Below are positions 51,657 to 62,300 of a stretch of 64,000 bases of DNA, piece by piece. The DNA comes from Neobacillus piezotolerans. Its GTDB lineage: Bacteria; Bacillota; Bacilli; Bacillales; Cytobacillaceae. The stretch's first letter is position 1, and every line of letters begins with the position of its first letter. Made by a program: the position numbers and the translations under genes. The notes beneath the pieces were generated by a model. That model had not been told where the DNA came from, ran no database searches, and was given only the letters and a program-made list of their open reading frames with translations. The DNA is taken from NCBI RefSeq assembly GCF_003362805.1, contig NZ_QNQT01000001.1, positions 992,001 through 1,056,000 on the forward strand, in the 5' to 3' direction.

Positions 51657-53126
51657 ATGATTACAGGGGAATTTAAAAATAAAGTAGATAAAGTCTGGGA
51701 AACATTCTGGACAGGAGGGATTACAAATCCTTTAACTGTGATTGAGCAGTTTACATATCTCTTGTATATCAAGGGTTTAGATGACAGTGAAAAGAAAAAA
51801 GAATTGGATGCCGAATTACTAGGTTTAGATTTCGAAGGGATATTTCCTAAAGATCAACCTCAGTTGAGATGGTCTATATTTTCAAATATGGGGCCGGATG
51901 AGATGTTTCGAGTTGTTTCTTTAGAAGTTTTTCCTTTTATTAAAGGCTTAGGTGGAAAGAAGTCCGTTTACACCAAGTTTATGAAGGATGCTATCTTTGT
52001 TATCCCAACACCTTCTTTACTTTCAAGGGTGGTTGCTGGAATTAATGGATTGATGCAAGCGAGTAATTCTAGTGGCAGCAAAGATACTCTCGGTGATTTA
52101 TATGAATATCTATTATCCAAACTTTCAACCGCTGGTACTAATGGGCAATTTAGAACTCCTCGCCATATTATTGATATGATTGTTCGGCTTATGAAGCCTA
52201 CACCAGAAGATATCATTGTTGATCCTGCTGCCGGATCTGCTGGGTTTCTTGTTACTGCGGGAGAATATTTAAAAGAGAGTCACAGTGATATGTTTTTAAT
52301 TCAAAGCTTAAAGGAGCATTTTAACCAAAATATGTTTCACGGTTTCGAAATGGATGGTACTATGCTTCGAATTGGTGCTATGAATTTGATGCTACACGGT
52401 ATAGATAATCCTAATATCGAATATCGAGACAGCCTATCAGAACAAAATAAAGATAGGGAACAATATACTTTAGTGCTTGCTAATCCACCTTTTAAGGGTT
52501 CATTAGATGAAGAATCTGTATCAGACGATTTGTTAAGGGTTACGAAGACCAAGAAAACAGAACTTTTGTTTTTAGCATTATTTTTAAGGCTACTAAAAAA
52601 TGGTGGTCGTTGTGCCTCAATTGTTCCGGATGGAGTATTATTTAATGGTTCAAATGCCCATAAATCCATACGTAAAGAAATTGTTGATAATCACAAATTA
52701 GAAGCAATTATTTCGATGCCTTCGGGAGTTTTTAAACCGTATGCCGGGGTTTCTACTGCGGTGATAATATTTACTAAAACTGGGGCAGGTGGAACTGATA
52801 AGGTTTGGTACTATGATATGAAAGCTGATGGATATTCACTAGATGATAAGCGAAACCCCATTGAAGAAAATGATATTCCTGATATTTTATCTAGATACAG
52901 TAATCTTACAGCGGAAAATGAGCGAAGCCGAACTGAGCAATCCTTTGTTGTATCAGTAGAGGAAATACGAAAAAATGGTTATGATCTCTCAATTAATAAA
53001 TATAAAGAGGTTTTGTTTGAGGATATTGAATATAGGTCACCAAAACTAATTTTGGAGGAAATTGATAAATTAGAAACAGAAATAGTACAAGGAATTAGAG
53101 AGCTGAATAACATTATAGGTAGGTAG
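51657..53126 (+). CDS. hsdM: Type I restriction-modification DNA methyltransferase (M subunit)
   Basis: A 489-residue N6-adenine methyltransferase. The N-terminal helical domain (about 1-130) is followed by the SAM-binding motif V-D-P-A-A-G-S-A-G-F near 185 and the catalytic N-P-P-F near 279 (L-A-N-P-P-F-K-G-S-L). With HsdS it methylates the recognition site; with HsdR it restricts. ATG 51657 follows AGAGGTG by six bases; a reading from 51627 has no ribosome site. First gene of an M-S-R operon. Confidence 0.95.
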   Translation: MITGEFKNKVDKVWETFWTGGITNPLTVIEQFTYLLYIKGLDDSEKKKELDAELLGLDFEGIFPKDQPQLRWSIFSNMGPDEMFRVVSLEVFPFIKGLGGKKSVYTKFMKDAIFVIPTPSLLSRVVAGINGLMQASNSSGSKDTLGDLYEYLLSKLSTAGTNGQFRTPRHIIDMIVRLMKPTPEDIIVDPAAGSAGFLVTAGEYLKESHSDMFLIQSLKEHFNQNMFHGFEMDGTMLRIGAMNLMLHGIDNPNIEYRDSLSEQNKDREQYTLVLANPPFKGSLDEESVSDDLLRVTKTKKTELLFLALFLRLLKNGGRCASIVPDGVLFNGSNAHKSIRKEIVDNHKLEAIISMPSGVFKPYAGVSTAVIIFTKTGAGGTDKVWYYDMKADGYSLDDKRNPIEENDIPDILSRYSNLTAENERSRTEQSFVVSVEEIRKNGYDLSINKYKEVLFEDIEYRSPKLILEEIDKLETEIVQGIRELNNIIGR

Positions 53127-53133
53127 TTAATAT

Positions 53134-54321
53134 ATGGATTTAGTAGCTATAAGTGAATTATGTCAGATAAATATAGGGAGAACTCCTTCTCGTTCTAATT
53201 CTTCCTATTGGGGGAAGGGCCATAAATGGCTTTCTATTTCAGATATGAAATCAAAATTTGTGAAAGAAACAAAAGAGGAAATAACGGATTTAGCTATAAC
53301 TGAAGCTAAAATGAAGGTTGTACCTAAAAATACAGTTCTAATGAGTTTCAAATTGTCTATAGGGAAGGTAGCAATTACTCAAGAAGAAATTTATACTAAT
53401 GAGGCAATTGCATCATTTCCAATTCTGAAAAAAGATAAACTAACACCACAATACCTTTATTATGCTCTAAAAACATTAAGTTTAGATAGTTTAACTGATC
53501 GAGCTGTTATGGGAGCAACATTAAATAAAGCAAAATTAAACCAATTAAAAATACCCTTACCTCCTATTGCTGAACAAAATAGAATTGTAGGGATATTAGA
53601 AAAAGCAGAGATAATTATTGGTAATCGGATTGAACAGTTGGAAGAATTAATAGACCTCGCTAAGAGTTTGTTTTATGAAATGTTTGGTAATCCTTCAATT
53701 AATAGTAAAGGTTTTATATTGAAACCTTTAAATGAAACTTGTATAAATGTCGATGATATTCGATGTGGACCATTTGGAACTCAGTTAAGTTCAAAAGAGT
53801 TTGTCAAAACAGGGGTTCCGTTATGGGGAATTAAGCACATAAATAGTAAATTTAAAATTTCTACTGATGAATATGTGACTCCAGAAAAAGCTTTATTTTT
53901 AGAGAACTATAGTTTAATTCCTGGAGATATAGTAATGACCAGGAAGGGTACCGTGGGTAAATGTGCTATATATCCTGAACATTTACCCGGAGGTATTATG
54001 CATTCAGACCTATTAAGAATTAGGGTTAATCAAGAGATACTTAATCCTACTTTTTTAATGTTTCAATTTAGTTTAAGTAAAGATGTTGAACACCAATTAT
54101 CACAAATCAGTTCTGGTGCAATAATGAAAGGCTTAAATGTAACAAAGCTTAAGAAAGTAAGGGTATTAGTTCCCCCAATAGAGTTGCAGAATGAGTTTGC
54201 AGACAAAATAAGTCAAATTGAACAACTACGAAATACTATACAAGAAAGCTTAACAATCCTTGAAGAGAATTACAAATCACTACTTCAATTAGTTTTAAAT
54301 GGGGAATTGTTCTTTAACTGA
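53134..54321 (+). CDS. hsdS: Type I restriction-modification specificity subunit
   Basis: A 395-residue protein with two target-recognition domains and two conserved helical spacers. TRD1 (about 1-140) is followed by the spacer I-P-L-P-P-I-A-E-Q-N-R-I-V (about 145-157) and a coiled helix; TRD2 (about 190-340) is followed by L-V-P-P-I-E-L-Q-N-E-F. The target sequence cannot be read from the protein. It follows hsdM by seven bases. Confidence 0.92.
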   Translation: MDLVAISELCQINIGRTPSRSNSSYWGKGHKWLSISDMKSKFVKETKEEITDLAITEAKMKVVPKNTVLMSFKLSIGKVAITQEEIYTNEAIASFPILKKDKLTPQYLYYALKTLSLDSLTDRAVMGATLNKAKLNQLKIPLPPIAEQNRIVGILEKAEIIIGNRIEQLEELIDLAKSLFYEMFGNPSINSKGFILKPLNETCINVDDIRCGPFGTQLSSKEFVKTGVPLWGIKHINSKFKISTDEYVTPEKALFLENYSLIPGDIVMTRKGTVGKCAIYPEHLPGGIMHSDLLRIRVNQEILNPTFLMFQFSLSKDVEHQLSQISSGAIMKGLNVTKLKKVRVLVPPIELQNEFADKISQIEQLRNTIQESLTILEENYKSLLQLVLNGELFFN

Positions 54322-54348
54322 TTTTAACTAAGGTAGGGGAGGATTAAA

Positions 54349-57300
54349 TTGTATAGTAATTTTGACTTTATAAAAGAGAAACCACAATTTAAAAGTTTTG
54401 CCCCAGCTTGTTTAGAAGCAGAGAGAAGCCTTCAAGTTAGTCCTGCGACTTGTGCCATTTTATCTCGACGTGCTTTAGAACTTGCCGTGAAATGGCTTTA
54501 TGTATCGGATAAAGAGCTAAAGGCTCCGTATCAAGAGAATATTTCGAGCTTAATACACGAGAAAACTTTTCTTTCTATAATTGATGAAAAAATTTTCCCT
54601 TTAATAAAATTCATAATTAAACTTGGGAATGTTGCAGTACATACCAACTCAGAGATAACTAGGAATGAAGCGGTACTGTCCTTAAATAATTTACATCAAT
54701 TTATAGACTGGATTGATTATTGCTATTCAGATTCTTATTCAGGGGAAAAGTTCAGTGAGGAGATTCTTCTTTCTAGTGAGGATACTCGAAAAAGACCTGA
54801 AGAATATAAAGAGCTTTATGAGAAACTTAGTTCTAAGGATCGCAAATTAGAAGATTTAATTAGAGAAAACGAACAACTCAGAAAAAAAATGTCCAAAAAA
54901 CGGAAAGAAAAACTCCAAGAATACGAATTTCAAGTTGATGAACTTTCGGAATATAACACTAGGAAAATTTATATTGATTTGGAACTAAAATTAGCAGGTT
55001 GGGAATTTGGAAAAGATTTAATAGAAGAATATCAAGTAACTGGAATGCCTAATAATCAGGGAATAGGATTTGCCGATTATGTGTTACTGAGTGATAATGG
55101 TAAACCTTTAGCAGTCGTAGAAGCAAAAAGAACAGCTTATGATGCTATTAAAGGAAAGCAACAAGCAAAGCTATATGCCGATTGCATTGAACGAATGCAC
55201 GGACAGCGGCCGGTAATTTATTATACTAATGGGTTTGATATTAGACTTTGGGATGATATTTATTATCCGGAAAGAAAAGTATCTGGATTTTATACAAAGC
55301 CGGATCTTCAGTTATTGGTTGATAGGCGAACTATTCAAAGACCATTGATAGATATTGAAATAAACGACAACATCTCAAATCGTTATTATCAGAAAGAGGC
55401 TATTTTATCTGTTTGCGAAGCAATTCAGCAAAAACAAAGAAAAGCCCTCCTTGTAATGGCGACAGGAAGCGGAAAAACTAGGACAGCAGTTTCACTCGTA
55501 GACGTTTTGGTTCGACATAACTGGGTAAAAAATGTCTTGTTTTTAGCAGATCGTACCGCTCTTGTATTACAAGCAAAGAAAAATTTTAATAATTTACTAC
55601 CAAGTATGACTTTATGTAATTTACTTGATAACAAGGATAACCCAGAATTAAGTCGTATGGTTTTTTCGACTTATCCTACGATGATGAACTCAATTGATGA
55701 TACAAAACGTAAAGACGGTAATAAGCTTTTTACTGCAGGTCATTTTGATTTAATTATTGTTGATGAAAGCCACCGTAGTATTTATAAAAAGTACAAAGCA
55801 ATTTTCGATTATTTTGATGGTATCTTATTAGGTCTGACGGCTACTCCTAAGGATGAAATAGATAAAAATACCTATGATGTATTTGATCTAGAAACAGGGA
55901 CACCAACATACGCCTATGAACTAGAGCAAGCAGTAAAAGATGGATTTCTTGTTGATTATAAAACTTATGAATCTACCTCTAAAATCCTAGATGATGGATT
56001 AAGGTATGATGAGCTATCAGATGAAGAAAAAGAACAGTTTGAGGATACTTTTGATGATGAAGAAGGTAAAGAAATTAGCAACGCTGCTGTTAATCAATGG
56101 TTGTTTAATAATAACACCATAGACCAGGTATTAAATGAACTAATGGAAAAGGGCATAAAAGTTGAAGGCGGAGATAAGCTCGGAAAAACCATAATCTTTG
56201 CTAATAACTCTAAACACGCTGAGCATATTGTTAAAAGATTTGACCATCTTTACCCACAGTATAGAGGACAATTTGCTCGTCAAATTGATTATAAGACCGA
56301 CTATGTTCAAAGCCTAATTGAAGACTTTTCAACTAAAGAGAAGTTCCCACAAATTGCAGTCTCAGTTGATATGCTCGATACAGGAGTGGATATACCTGAA
56401 GTTGTAAACCTGGTTTTCTTTAAAAAAGTTCGTTCAAAGTCTAAGTTTTGGCAGATGATTGGGCGAGGTACCCGACTTTGCCCAGATTTATTCGGTGTTG
56501 GCGAAGATAAAAAGTACTTCTTAATATTTGATTATTTACGGAACTTCGAGTTCTTCCGGGCCAATGAAAAAGGCACTGAGGGGAAAGTGAGTATTGGTCT
56601 TACAGAGCGAATATTTAATTTAAAGGTAGATATTATAAAAGAACTTCAGGCAATGGAGTACCAAGAGGGAACATATATCCGGCATAGAAATGAATTGATT
56701 GAGCAGGTATACCAAGAGATTCTTAGATTGAATGAAGATAATTTCCAAGTAAGAATGCACCTTCAATTTGTCCATAAATATAAAAACAAGGCAAATTGGG
56801 AAGCTCTCTCAGTTTCAAACGTAAGTGAAATACAACAAAACATATCTCCATTAATAATCTCTATGGTTGATGATGAACTAGCTAAGCGATTTGATAGTGT
56901 AATGTACACAATTGAGCTGGCTAAATTAACTGCCAAAAATGCAACCAGGCCGGTAAAAAGTGTTGTTAAAACAGCAGAGGATTTATCGAGGCTTAGTACA
57001 ATTCCTCAAATTAATGCTAAAAGGGATATTTTGATGAAGGTACAATCCGAAACATTCTGGGAAGATGCTGACATTTTTGAATTAGATGAGGTTCGAGAGT
57101 CTATTCGGGAACTTGTAAAGTTTCTTGAGAGAGAAAAACAAGCAGACTATTATACAAATTTTAGTGATATATTTACTGTTATTAGTAGAGGAGAAGGCTC
57201 ATTTTACGCAACCAATAATCTACAAAATTACCGAAAGAAAGTAAACCAATACTTAAAAGAACATCAAGATCAAACAGCCATTTACAAGTTGCGGCATAAC

Positions 57301-57693
57301 AAGTCTCTAACTCATCAAGATGTTCAAACACTCGAAGGTATTCTTTGGAATGAACTTGGTACAAAAGATGATTATACAAAGGAATTTGGTGAAACTCCAA
57401 TTACTAAGCTTGTTAGACAGATCATCGGCTTAGACCAGCACGCAGCAAATGAGGCTTTTTCCGAATTCCTTAATGAAGAAAATTTAAACGTTAATCAAGT
57501 AAGGTTTGTAAAGCTAATTATCGATTATGTAGTAAAGAATGGCACTCTCGAGAAAAAAGTGTTGCAAGAAGATCCATTCCGGTCTCTTGGCAGTATTTCA
57601 GAATTATTTAGAGAAAATATTGGAGACGTTCGAAGAATACTTCAAAAAATTGATGAAATTAATAGGAATGCTGAGACCTATCAGGGTGCTTAG
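54349..57693 (+). CDS. hsdR: Type I restriction-modification endonuclease (R subunit)
   Basis: A 1114-residue DNA translocase-nuclease. An N-terminal DUF4145-like helical domain (about 10-130) and a coiled linker precede the PD-(D/E)xK nuclease: A-D-Y-V-L-L and V-V-E-A-K-R near 240-262. The helicase follows, with M-A-T-G-S-G-K-T near 372, D-E-S-H near 473, and the Q-M-I-G-R-G-T-R motif VI near 702. A C-terminal domain for complex assembly ends the protein. TTG 54349 follows GGGGAGG by seven bases. A broken copy of the last part lies at 63838-64000. Confidence 0.94.
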   Translation: MYSNFDFIKEKPQFKSFAPACLEAERSLQVSPATCAILSRRALELAVKWLYVSDKELKAPYQENISSLIHEKTFLSIIDEKIFPLIKFIIKLGNVAVHTNSEITRNEAVLSLNNLHQFIDWIDYCYSDSYSGEKFSEEILLSSEDTRKRPEEYKELYEKLSSKDRKLEDLIRENEQLRKKMSKKRKEKLQEYEFQVDELSEYNTRKIYIDLELKLAGWEFGKDLIEEYQVTGMPNNQGIGFADYVLLSDNGKPLAVVEAKRTAYDAIKGKQQAKLYADCIERMHGQRPVIYYTNGFDIRLWDDIYYPERKVSGFYTKPDLQLLVDRRTIQRPLIDIEINDNISNRYYQKEAILSVCEAIQQKQRKALLVMATGSGKTRTAVSLVDVLVRHNWVKNVLFLADRTALVLQAKKNFNNLLPSMTLCNLLDNKDNPELSRMVFSTYPTMMNSIDDTKRKDGNKLFTAGHFDLIIVDESHRSIYKKYKAIFDYFDGILLGLTATPKDEIDKNTYDVFDLETGTPTYAYELEQAVKDGFLVDYKTYESTSKILDDGLRYDELSDEEKEQFEDTFDDEEGKEISNAAVNQWLFNNNTIDQVLNELMEKGIKVEGGDKLGKTIIFANNSKHAEHIVKRFDHLYPQYRGQFARQIDYKTDYVQSLIEDFSTKEKFPQIAVSVDMLDTGVDIPEVVNLVFFKKVRSKSKFWQMIGRGTRLCPDLFGVGEDKKYFLIFDYLRNFEFFRANEKGTEGKVSIGLTERIFNLKVDIIKELQAMEYQEGTYIRHRNELIEQVYQEILRLNEDNFQVRMHLQFVHKYKNKANWEALSVSNVSEIQQNISPLIISMVDDELAKRFDSVMYTIELAKLTAKNATRPVKSVVKTAEDLSRLSTIPQINAKRDILMKVQSETFWEDADIFELDEVRESIRELVKFLEREKQADYYTNFSDIFTVISRGEGSFYATNNLQNYRKKVNQYLKEHQDQTAIYKLRHNKSLTHQDVQTLEGILWNELGTKDDYTKEFGETPITKLVRQIIGLDQHAANEAFSEFLNEENLNVNQVRFVKLIIDYVVKNGTLEKKVLQEDPFRSLGSISELFRENIGDVRRILQKIDEINRNAETYQGA

Positions 57694-57717
57694 GATAAAG
57701 AGAGCAACAAAAAAGAA

Positions 57718-57750
57718 AGGTAACTAACTTGAGGCTAGTTGCCTTTCCCT
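57718..57750 (+). terminator. Terminator after hsdR
   Basis: AAGGTAACTA and TAGTTGCCTTT pair with one mismatch around ACTTGAGGC; the T-run is short. Confidence 0.6.
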
Positions 57751-58047
57751 GTTATAGAATTTTTACGTCTGTCTTTAATCTCCAATACGCTGAAATTTTA
57801 ACCTATTTTACATTTGTTTAAAAACTCTTCCGCAGACTTAACTAGAATTTCCATCTAAAAGTTTCATTAGCTTTTTTTACCGATTAGTTCCTCCTCAAAA
57901 TTTACTAGTAAAAAGCGTAGTTTAAGTAGCACTTATGGAGGAAAAAGACAGCTAATTAAGTCTAAATTTTGACTTTTGTTTCCATTTATACCACCAATGT
58001 TTAGGTTGCTGTATACTAACAGAGAAACTAATAAGGGAGGGAAATGA
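57751..58047. other. Gene-free stretch
   Basis: AT-rich, no supported gene. TAGTTC and similar short words occur but no clear promoter or repeat until the ribosome site AGGGAGGG before 58048. Confidence 0.4.
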
Positions 58048-58236
58048 ATGGCAATAAAAAATTTTAGCTTTGTTATAGACAATGAAATATTAGAACAATT
58101 AGATTATGAGGGAATTCTTGTTCATCCTATTAAACAAAATGAAGTAATGCTTGTTATGAGTTCCAAAGATAATAACTTCACCCTTCACATTTACAAATTA
58201 AAAAAAGAATCCTCCAACGATTACTACATCAAATAA
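58048..58236 (+). CDS. Small conserved-looking protein
   Basis: A 62-residue protein (I-K-N-F-S-F-V-I-D-N-E-I start, then L-V-H-P-I-K-Q-N-E-V-M-L-V-M-S). The predicted fold is a small beta sheet with one helix. ATG 58048 follows AAGGGAGGG. No family recognised; no operon partner. Confidence 0.65.
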   Translation: MAIKNFSFVIDNEILEQLDYEGILVHPIKQNEVMLVMSSKDNNFTLHIYKLKKESSNDYYIK

Positions 58237-58581
58237 AAGTTAACCACCAAGACTTTCACTTCTTTGCTTGAAATGCAAACCTTCTTGAATAAATTCTCAA
58301 CTTTTAATGCTAATGACTTTTCTAAGTTTATGAAAAAACACTCCTAAAATTGGTTTGTTACTAGCGTGATATTATAGGAGTTAACATAAAATTTGTATTG
58401 AGCAAATAAAAGTTGCGGTCAACAATGTTAATTCTTCTCGCCGGTATAAAGCTATTAAAAGGCTACTTCTTTTAGGGAAAATTTTTTTCAATTGTCCTGT
58501 TTACATTCAAAACAAAGTAAGATAAATACCTCCGAATTTTTACAATTCAACAGAATTAAATTAATCGATCAATAAGGTGAA

Positions 58582-58609
58582 GAAAGGCAGTGAGATACAC
58601 TGCCTTTTG
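58582..58609 (+). terminator. Terminator-like hairpin with no gene before it
   Basis: AAGGCAGT and ACTGCCTT pair around GAGATAC, followed by TTGTCGTTTT. It is 345 bp after the nearest gene. Confidence 0.6.
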
Positions 58610-58894
58610 TCGTTTTATAGAGACTTTTTAAATAGCCCCTTAAAGATGGAAAAACATATGACATTTCCTTGATAAATACTTATTAAATTATAATTTAAGA
58701 AAGGGATTAATTAATTTTTTCGAAATTAATGTTTGGATGGGAAATCAATGAAGGCTGATAGAAAAATAAAAAGTCATATCGCAATTTAGCATCCAAGAAA
58801 AACTTAATATAACTGGCAGTGTGCCCATTCATCTATCGGTAGGCGATTGGATAATGCAAAAAAGACGTTAAAAAATTGTTAGAGTTTCCCGTCA

Positions 58895-59225
58895 TCCTCG
58901 CTCACGACTTACCATCGTGATGTCATCCCGTTAGAAGGGAATTAAGTCCCCCAGATTGACCTAACTATGATATGCATTTTTATTGATTAGGACTCAAACA
59001 TCCCGTACTCGTTGCAATTTGCAAGGTGGGTTTGTGGTACGTTTCGTGGTGAAACGGTTGGTAAAGCGAGACCTGGGCGACTCAGAAGTGCATTTGGTGT
59101 ACTTCTGGTACTACAAAATCGGCGGCTCCATACTCAAAACAGGAGTTATAGTAAATGCCGAATTCCCCCTTTTCGTGAGGGTGAGTTCTGGACTTCACCA
59201 CCACATACCAGGTTTGTAAGTGCTT
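58895..59225 (+). ncRNA. Possible structured RNA in a GC-richer patch
   Basis: Within a 1-kb gene-free stretch this part has clearly higher GC and three perfect short hairpins: TCACGA/TCGTGA (58902-58920), CGTTTC/GAAACG around GTGGT (59040-59056) and CAGAAGT/ACTTCTG (59083-59107). It ends just before the helicase gene. A frame of 78 codons lies across it but lacks a ribosome site. No known RNA family recognised. Confidence 0.35.
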
Positions 59226-59313
59226 GATAATAATATGCCTTGGTTCAGAAAATAGCTAATGATATTATTATATTTAAGATATATAACTAAAGATGTTTGT
59301 AGGGGGAGAGGGA

Positions 59314-62300
59314 ATGCCAGATAACAGTTTATTTAAAACCATTATGTCGTTCCTTATCTTGTTGCGAAATAAACCGGCACTAAAAAGAGAACTTCAGAAA
59401 ATGTTTGAGGCTAATAAGGAAATTGAGAGTATCATTTATAAAATAGAATACTCACCTATATTTATACCGGTGGAATATTGTGAAGAAGTAAAAGTAAAAC
59501 AGGCTGAATCGATATTTAAGGCAAATCAAATGAATATATTCCATAGTTCTAAAAAGGCAAAAGAGTATATCTACCGTTATTTATCAGAGAGCAAGTCGGA
59601 AGATATATCTCGGCTGGAAGCAGATTATATCGTGGTATGTTCGTTATACCTTGATAAAGTAAATTCACTGGAAGTTAAAATACGTGAAACGAATGAAAAG
59701 CTCGAGCAACACTATAAAGCAGTTGCGACTTTCAATAAACTAATCGAGGACCAGCCAAGGTATATATCCAATTCCGATTTCCATAAGATTAAGGGAGAGA
59801 ATATAGCAACATATACCTTCTTTCATAAAAACAATCCAAACAGATCGGACGTTGCACAATTTTTAGAGATATTTAAGAAATTCGATAAAGAATTTACCAC
59901 GAAATACAATGAAGCGTTTGTTAAAAAGGAGTTAGTGGAAAAGGATGAATTCTTTAGCGATATTGATGGAAAATCGTTGGATCAGCAGCAAAGACGAGCA
60001 ATTATCACGGATGAAGATGGGAATCTAATTGTGGCCGGTGCTGGTTCCGGAAAAACACTGACGATATCAGGCAAGGTGAAATACCTAGTCGAGACAAAAG
60101 ATGTAAACCCAGAAGAAATCCTGCTAGTTTCGTTCACCAGAAAAGCGGCCGAAGAAATGAGGGAACGGATAAAGAACAAGCTGGACATCGACGTAGATGT
60201 TAATACGTTTCATAGCCTGGGCAGGAAAATCATCGCAAAAGAAAAGAGCAGGATGCCCGATGTGGAAGAGAATGCTGTTCAAATAATAAAAGGGTATTTT
60301 GAAACTGAAATGTATGACGATCCGACTCAATTGAAAAGGATGATTGAATACTTTGGGTATTATCTCAACATCCCGATTGATATTGAAGAGTTCGAGAATT
60401 TAGGCCAAGCGTTCCACTATCAAAAAAACCTTGATTTGCAGACACTTCGAAGTAAATATGAAGGGCAATTACTCGAACAAGGAGAGCCAGGGTATTTTGA
60501 TGATAGAGGGCAAATGGAATTCGAGAGTATAAAAAATGGAGTTCGGTACGTTAAGGAAAAGACAGAGGAATGGAGACAACGAAGGCTTACAATAGCCGGT
60601 GAAAAGGTTAAAAGCCTTGAAGAAGTAATGGTCGCCAATTTCTTGTTTCTAAATGGGATAGATTATGTTTATGAAGAAAATTATCCGTTCAATACGGCTA
60701 CCGAAACGTACAGGCAATACAAACCTGATTTTTACCTACCGGAATACGGAATCTATATTGAACACTTCGGCATTACTAAGGAAGGTACAGCTCCCTGGCT
60801 TAGTGAGTTTGAAGAACGTAAATATATAGAGGGAATCGAGTGGAAAAGACAGGTCCACAATGAGAACCAAACAGAATTAGTTGAAACCTATTCTTACTGG
60901 AACAAAGACGGAATGTTGTTGGAACTGCTAAGAAGACGATTACTTGAGAGAGGTGTTGAGTTCAAAGAGGTAGATTTTATCGATATTTTCAACAAAATAT
61001 ACGACACGGAAAACTCAAACCACTTTGACGAGTTCATTAAATTTATCACTTCCTTTATCAATTTATTTAAATCGAACGGGTATCAGGCTGAGATGTTTGA
61101 TGAATTTATCAAGGGGTTAAACAACAAAAACCTTTTCTTTTACAACCGCACGAAGCTTTTCTTAGAAATTACAAAGCCGGTTTACTCATTTTATCAAGGT
61201 CAGCTTACCAAGATCAATAAAATCGATTTCAACGATATGATTAATCTGGCAACCGATGCCGTATTGAAGGGCAAAGTAAATTTCCCTTATAAGTACATCA
61301 TCATCGATGAGTACCAGGATGTATCGGTAAGCCGATTTAACCTAATCAATCAGATAAGGAAGATAACCGGAGCAAAAGTTCTGGCAGTGGGGGATGACTG
61401 GCAATCCATATTCCGGTTTGCTGGTTCTGACATCAATCTCTTTACGAAATTCAAGAAGTATTTCGAACACAGTGAAATGTTGAAAATTGAAAACACCTAC
61501 CGAAACTCACAAGAACTGATTAATGTGGCCGGCAGTTTTGTGATGAAAAACAGGAAACAAATTAGTAAGAACCTAACCTCAAACAAAAGGAACAATGACC
61601 CGCTCAAACTCTATGGATATATAGGGGAGGAAGTATACCGTACATTAAAATACGTGATAGAGGAAATAGTTGAAGAATATGGAGAAAAAGCAGAGATAAT
61701 GCTGCTGGGTAGAAACAACTTTGATATTCAAGTAGTGGGAAAGGATGAAGAATTTAAAGTCATTCCCACAAAAGATGGAGTAAAGATCAGGCATAACAAA
61801 TATCCGGGATTATCTATGTTCTTCTTGACTGCTCATAAGTCTAAGGGGTTGGAAGCTGAAAACGTCATTATCATCAACGCTTCTAACGGTAACACCGGTT
61901 TCCCAAATAGAATGGCCGACGATCCAATTCTTTCATTGGTTTTAACCGCTCCAGATGAATTCTTGTTTGCTGAGGAACGAAGGTTGTTTTATGTCGCAAT
62001 GACGAGAACTAAAAACAACACCTATATCCTGATTCCGGATATGAATATGTCATCATTTGTGAAAGAACTGAAAGATAGTTACTCCATAAATTATAAGATT
62101 ATCGAGGGCAATACAATTGTTTCGGATAATCCGAAATGTCCTAGATGTATTGAAGGTCATTTAATGTTAAGAGAAAATAACAGCAGTAAGGAACGTTTTC
62201 TTGGTTGTAGCAATTATCCATTGTGTGAACATACGATAAAAGATATTAGAGTGATGGAAAATCCTATTAAGTGTACTTCCTGTGGTGGTTACTTGGTCCG

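Noticed and set aside
58983-59219. 78-codon plus-strand frame upstream of the helicase
   Set aside because: No ribosome site, and the region shows perfect hairpins instead; kept only as a possible RNA.
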